Origin: Jaapia argillacea MUCL 33604
Lineage: Eukaryota > Basidiomycota > Agaricomycetes > Jaapiales > Jaapiaceae
NCBI GenBank assembly: GCA_000697665.1
Contig: KL197723.1
Span: 438,876-502,875 of the forward strand
Direction of reading: 5' to 3'
DNA length: 64,000 bases
This document shows, piece after piece, positions 59,206-64,000 of this stretch. The stretch's first letter is position 1. Each line of letters begins with the position of its first letter. Made by a program: the position numbers and the translations under genes. Below the pieces are notes generated by a model. That model did no database searches. It had not been told where the DNA came from and saw only the letters and a list, made by a program, of their open reading frames with translations.

Positions 59206-60505
59206 ATGGAAAACGTGACAGCCCTCCTCTCGACCATGACCACCACGCCGACGCTGTCGCCTGAAATCACAGACAAAATTATAGACTACACTGCGAGTCT
59301 TTGCGTATATGACGATCGACCTCTTCGTTGCTGTGCACTTACTTGTCGAGCGTGGCTACCCCGCTCTCGTTTTCACCGCTTCAAGAACGTCACCCTTTGC
59401 AAGGCAGATGTCTTCCGTACCTTCCTGAATGTCCTTCAGCAATCTCCAGGCGTCGCCGAGTATATTCGCTCCATTGTCATTCAAGATCCGCGCGAGCGCG
59501 ACGACTCGGGCGATCCATACTTGCCGCAGTATATGGAGAGGTGGGGTCCGTGGGTTAGCGAGAATATTTGCGATTTGCCAGTGTCTACGTTCCCTAAACT
59601 CGAGACCCTCCGTCTATCCTTGACATGGGAGAGACTTGACGAGAGGACGGTGTAGTTTTTCCTCAACAACTTCAAATCGATTTCGGAATTGCACATTATC
59701 CCTGGTTCCTTCCGAACAGCAAATGATTTTGGGCGTCTTGTTCACTCCATGCCGCGGCTATCTCGGCTCTGGTTAAGACAAATTTATTGGGACGGAGATG
59801 GGGAGGAGTTTACAGGATGGGAACCGCTGCGCCTGAAATTCCTCAATGTCGGTTCAGTCCAGTCCCGTCTACTCCCTTGGCTAGCCCGTGGACATTTGGG
59901 TAGCGGTGTGGAATCGTTGACGATCGAGCCCATCTCATTGGAGAATATTCCCTTGATCGGGGACCTCCTTCGACTTGCTGGCGCGTCTCTCAATCGTTTG
60001 AACATCGGCTTTGGGTCAGGTGGTGCGGAAGACGGTAGGCATTGTGTTATTCCCATTGCTCTTCTCAACCAGCTGATAGCATTCAGTGCTACTTACATCC
60101 TCCTTTGCTCTCGGCCACAACAACAATCTCCGTCATCTGGGGCTCACTGCCTGTGATCTGTCTCTCCTTGCCCGACACTCCCGCTCTCACAGTTGGATCC
60201 CTCTCGTCCTGTCTCAAGTTAGATCAGAGATCCAGACAATCTCGATGACCTTCTACTTCCTTCAGCGCGGTGACAACGTCGCTTGGATCAATTGGAACGC
60301 GGTCGATGCTATCCTAGCCACAGAATTTTTCAAGAAACTGGAGAGTTTTGAGATTGACGTCGATCATCGTTGTGACATTGAGGGGGGAGAAGCATGGAGC
60401 ACTTTCAAGTCTCTCCTTCCTATCTTAGTAAAACGACCAGGCATTTTGCGATTGAGATATCTTCGAACGGGCATCGATGACGGAAGTGAAGTCACCTATG
60501 CTTGA
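59206..60505 (+). pseudogene. F-box protein paralogue with premature stop
   Basis: The gene starts at ATG 59206-59208 (MENVTALLSTMTTTPTLSPE; a second ATG fits the MTTTPTLSP start of its neighbour). It codes ITDKIIDYTASLCVYDDRPL and CALTCRAWLPRSRFHRFKN, then leucine-rich sequence, an intron at about 60033-60084, and the end VTYA at 60505. The codon at 59653-59655 is TAG where the split neighbour has CAG (ERTAQF versus ERTV-stop-F), a single C-to-T difference. Beyond it the frame is open and well conserved to the end. It could be a recent pseudogene or yield a truncated F-box-only protein of about 150 residues. It is a tandem paralogue of 52561-58972. Confidence 0.72.
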
Positions 60506-60775
60506 GGTATCGCTTCGTACTCATTGAATACTTATGCCATGGAGTCGAACTAATGCGAACCACTTTGTCATACAGTATCCCATTTTGCAAAGCTGTAGCT
60601 CTCGCCACCAAGTCCCATGGCCCATGCGTGCGGGTGGCCTGGGTATTACTTGTTCTATGCACTTTATAATGCAGTGCCGATCTTGCCCCATGTAGAGAAG
60701 CCGGGCTTGAGCCCATCGACAACTTAGTACAACAGCGGTTTGAGTTCCGCGTAGCTCTTCCCATTGACATCTGGG
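60506..60775. other. Convergent spacer between F-box and importin genes
   Basis: Two genes end here from opposite sides within about 270 bp. No further feature was recognised. Confidence 0.4.
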
Positions 60776-63700
60776 TCACATATTCACAACAGACGTGTAG
60801 CCAAAACTCGATCCTTCCAGTCCTCTCGCAACCAAAGTAAACTCCTGAGCAGCCTCTTTCGTTCGTTTCATCGATCTCGACCCAGCCACCGCCTTCACAA
60901 ACTTCTCTTTTGCTTCCCGAGACGCTTTTGAAGGTATAAAGTCATCCTATGAACTGCATCAGTCTTACATTATCGAAGAACAAGAAGAAAACGCACAGCC
61001 AGTATGATTTCGTGGATCCACGCCCTGCTTTCTGTGGGACAGCGAGCAAGCAGCGTTGAGAGAAGCTCATACAAATTCGGTGTTGCTGTTCGAGGGGCAA
61101 TCCCAGCGAAACCAAACAACAGCGAGCGCATGATGGCCTTTCCATGACCTTGTACAAGGATTTCTCTAGCATCACCGAGGTCGTCACTTCTCGTCGTACG
61201 ATTAACGAGTGATATCTACACAGAAAAGCAATGTGAGAAAGGTGCCAGCGACCGGGATGTCGGTTGGATGCACTGACCAGGAATGTACAAGCCGATACAA
61301 GAGAGTACCGCTCCTGAAGTGAGAGGGCTTTGATGGTACATCGCATGAGAGCGTCAAACGCCCCTGGTGGGAGACGATAGAAGGCCTCGATAAAGTGAGC
61401 CGCAATCTAACGAAACACATAAGTTCGATGACAGAGCGATAAACCGAATGAAACTACGCACAGTATCCATACACCCAAAAAACGCCTGCGCGATATCCGG
61501 GTTCTGCGTTTACAAACACCCAACAATCAACAACCCATCACACTAAAGTAGCAACCAAAAACACTCACCGACTCCATCGCCCCTTCCTGCCCAAGCGCAC
61601 TCAACGAGATCTGCAACAACACTGGTAACGCACTGGTCACCACCGCCCAATTCTCCGGACTAACCGCCGACTTGAGTGTAACAGGCGACGGAGGATCTAA
61701 CTGTACGAAAAGCATACTAGCCAACGACAACCACACGGCTGTTAGTTGTCTTTGAGCTGCGAGGCAGAGAAGTTCAAGGAGAGGTCCTGCGGGGAGTGAG
61801 AGGAGGGTCATGTCGAAAGGAAGACTCGTTATGGATTTGAATAGGTCACTTAGAGCCTATTTTGCGTCCCAAGGAAAAGTTGAGCGACGACGAGAATTGG
61901 AGGCACGAATGGATTATGCAAGACTCACCTCACTAACACCAGCATCAGTCGACATCAACTCCACACACCCACGAATTGCTCCTAGAATCGCCTCTCGAAG
62001 CTTAACCATCCTCTCATCACCTCTAGCCCTATCCATCCTCTCAACATGCAACTTCTCTACATCCTCATCCGCAAGCAACGCATCAGTCCCATTGGTCAAA
62101 CCCTTCGCTACACCCGACAAAGCTTGAAGTTGTTGGATTGCAAGTGAACGAGCCTCTTCAGGGAGTTGGGTTGATGATTGAAGGGCACCAAACAGTCTGG
62201 AGACGACTGGACTGACGATTGCCTGAATCAGTCAAGGTGGGATATGTTAATGAGGTAAGGGGGAGAGTAGGAATGATAAGAAGAGGAGACGTTACCTCAA
62301 CAGGTGCGATTTCCTCCTCCGGCAGCAATCCCTGTATCACACTGGCAATACTCTGCAGCACCTTGCTCTTCTCCGTATCCTACATCAACGAGAAAAAAAA
62401 CAAGTAAATCAACCAACACCAAATCGACCGAAAAGATAAACCACTCACAGGTATCCCATTCAGCCCCGCATGCAACTCTCCAAATGCCCCAACATGAGGG
62501 GCGAGTGCCGCCCTATTCGCATCACACAGATCCCTCAAAGCATTCGCCGCATGTAGACATAGAGCCTGCTCGGGCAGGGCAGAGACGACATAGGATATGG
62601 CGTTCATTAGTAGCGAGGGATTTGACGGTGGCGTCGGTGGGAGACAGGTAAACCATGACGAGTAATTGCCTAGTCCGCCACAACATAGAAGAGTCAGTGA
62701 TAATGGCGAAGAAAGAGTCAGGGGAGAGAAGAAGCCTACCGATAAGCCCAACCATAGTCCTCCTAACCCGATGATGCCCACTCGTCGGTAACCTTCCTAG
62801 CACTTCCGGTCCAAAAACCCTAACCAGATGTGGGTTATCTGGCTCATCCATAGGTACGGCTTCCTGGATCGACATTATACAATGTAAAGTGGCTTCGATT
62901 TCCTGAGAAGCGGTTGCATGAGTAACTGAGGCAAGAATGTGGAAAGAGTGAGGACCAAAGAAGTAAATAAACGCGAGCATAAAGGAAACGATGAAGAACA
63001 CAAGGGCTGAAGTCAAACCACAACAGGTGGATATATGCAGGCTGATGAACCAACCACGAACACCAACATGAGAAATAACAAGTCCAAAAGCTTACCTCCC
63101 ACCCCTCATCCCCCCTCATCCCATTCAACCTCTCCACAACATCATTAACATAAAACGCCAACATATCATTTCGCAAGATATAATACCTAATCAAACACCC
63201 ACAAACGCCCTTCAATTCTACAGCCCGAAGAAAAAGGATGGGATGGGGACGTACGCGTTTATGAGAGTATCGCCAACGTCCCTTCGATACCTACCATGCA
63301 CAAAACCCATCAACATCTCCCTCTCTCTTCGTGCAACGAACCACTCATAAAAACGCTTACTCACACTTGAAACTTCTCTCTCTGATCTAACAACCCAATT
63401 CCCCAAATCAGCTCCACACTCAAAAAAGCGAGTTATACAAAATGGGGAAAGGGACCTCACCTTTAGCCCACCCGGCGACTTCATCCCTCCCAGGCCAAAC
63501 ACATTTCCTCCTTAGCACACCCACCAACTCTCCATAAACAGCTTTAGCAACCCTCCACAAGTCTTTCTCCGCCTTCTCTCTCTCCCTCTCCCGCTCCATC
63601 TCCTTCTCACTTTTCACTTCTTCCTGCCTACACCCACCAGGGACCCCCCACCCCTCATCCTTATCCTTATCCCTAACCTCAACCCCCCAATCCCAAACCT

Positions 63701-64000
63701 TATCATCCGCATCAACCACACCCACACCCTCTCCCTCCTCGTCCCCACTCCCCTCCCCACCCCACTGAACACCCCACAAAGCCTCCTGAAACAAATACCA
63801 AAACCCAAGCGTCATCTCACTCTCCTCTTCATCCACTCCATAAAACCCAGGTAGCGAAGTGAACGAAAGGAGGTGATGTAAATACGTTTGGATTAACGTG
63901 CTTTTGGGTTTTGGTTCCGGTGTTACTTGTTGGTTTTGAGGGAAGGTTGGAGGTGCGAGGAACCCCGCTCCCGCCCCCGAACCAGACCCAGAACCGAAAT
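60776..64000 (-). CDS. Importin-13-like karyopherin (3' part, runs off the window)
   Basis: The 5' end lies beyond position 64000. Many exons separated by short introns code ARM/HEAT-like helices. Landmarks in order are KDLWRVAKAVYGELVGVLRR, WFVARREREMLMGFVHGRYR, YYILRNDMLAFYVNDVVERL, EIEATLHCIMSIQEAVPMDE, SYVVSALPEQALCLHAANAL, VLQSIASVIQGLLPEEEIAP, NPDIAQAFFGCMDT, AAHFIEAFYRLPPGAFDALM and the C-terminus SKASREAKEKFVKAVAGSRS, KRTKEAAQEFTLVARGLEGS, SFGYTSVVNM. The last block strongly resembles the C-terminus of importin-13/Kap122-type transport receptors as I recall them. Such proteins shuttle cargo through nuclear pores under Ran control. The stop is TGA at 60776-60778. No break was seen in the part present. 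A Glu/Asp-rich, low-complexity loop lies near 63600-63760. Confidence 0.72.

Overview
The window looks like nuclear DNA of a basidiomycete fungus, most likely an agaricomycete. The reasons are many very short (about 50-65 nt) GT-AG introns, F-box proteins of the 'PELTDKIIDH ... CRAWLPRSRF' type, an agaricomycete-style TPR protein, and a large expansion of DUF6533-type multi-pass membrane proteins. All names come from reading the sequence; no database search was run.

Layout. (1) 1-7.9 kb is a conserved housekeeping edge, all on the minus strand: a class-II fumarase/aspartase-superfamily lyase that resembles bacterial-type 3-carboxy-cis,cis-muconate cycloisomerase (1170-2601), then mitochondrial aconitase in nine exons (3114-5934). 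(2) 8-52 kb is an accessory region built by repeated segmental duplication. It holds nine copies of one DUF6533 membrane-protein gene, all on the minus strand: 10082-11915, 14913-16700, 19441-21237, 25322-27146 (pseudogene), 29130-30931, 33794-35604, 39708-41516, 47173-49038 and 49864-51696. Between the copies lie decayed pieces of a plus-strand F-box/LRR gene whose best copy is 45323-46744. The ancestral repeat unit seems to be F-box(+) converging on DUF6533(-). The same region has two copies (plus a relic) of a secreted cysteine-rich protein, a TPR-domain gene with an in-frame stop, a pair of nested terminal-inverted-repeat elements, and a possible solo LTR. (3) 52.5-60.5 kb holds two tandem F-box genes. 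The first is split by a 5.1-kb Tad-like LINE with a perfect 14-bp target-site duplication; the second has a nonsense codon. (4) 60.8-64 kb is the 3' part of an importin-13-like karyopherin on the minus strand, running off the window.

The most unusual observation is the exon structure of the DUF6533 genes: about 15 exons for about 320 residues. These include a 15-nt exon (VELIW in most copies), a 14-nt exon and, by my reading, two successive 2-nt exons. The 2-nt exons are bracketed by good splice signals in all eight apparently intact copies, and together they create a Ser/Ala-Cys pair at the place where, as I recall the family, a cysteine is expected. The lyase and aconitase are metabolic, and the importin carries nuclear cargo. 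No biochemical role can be given for the DUF6533, F-box or secreted families; their co-amplification suggests a fast-evolving lineage-specific locus.
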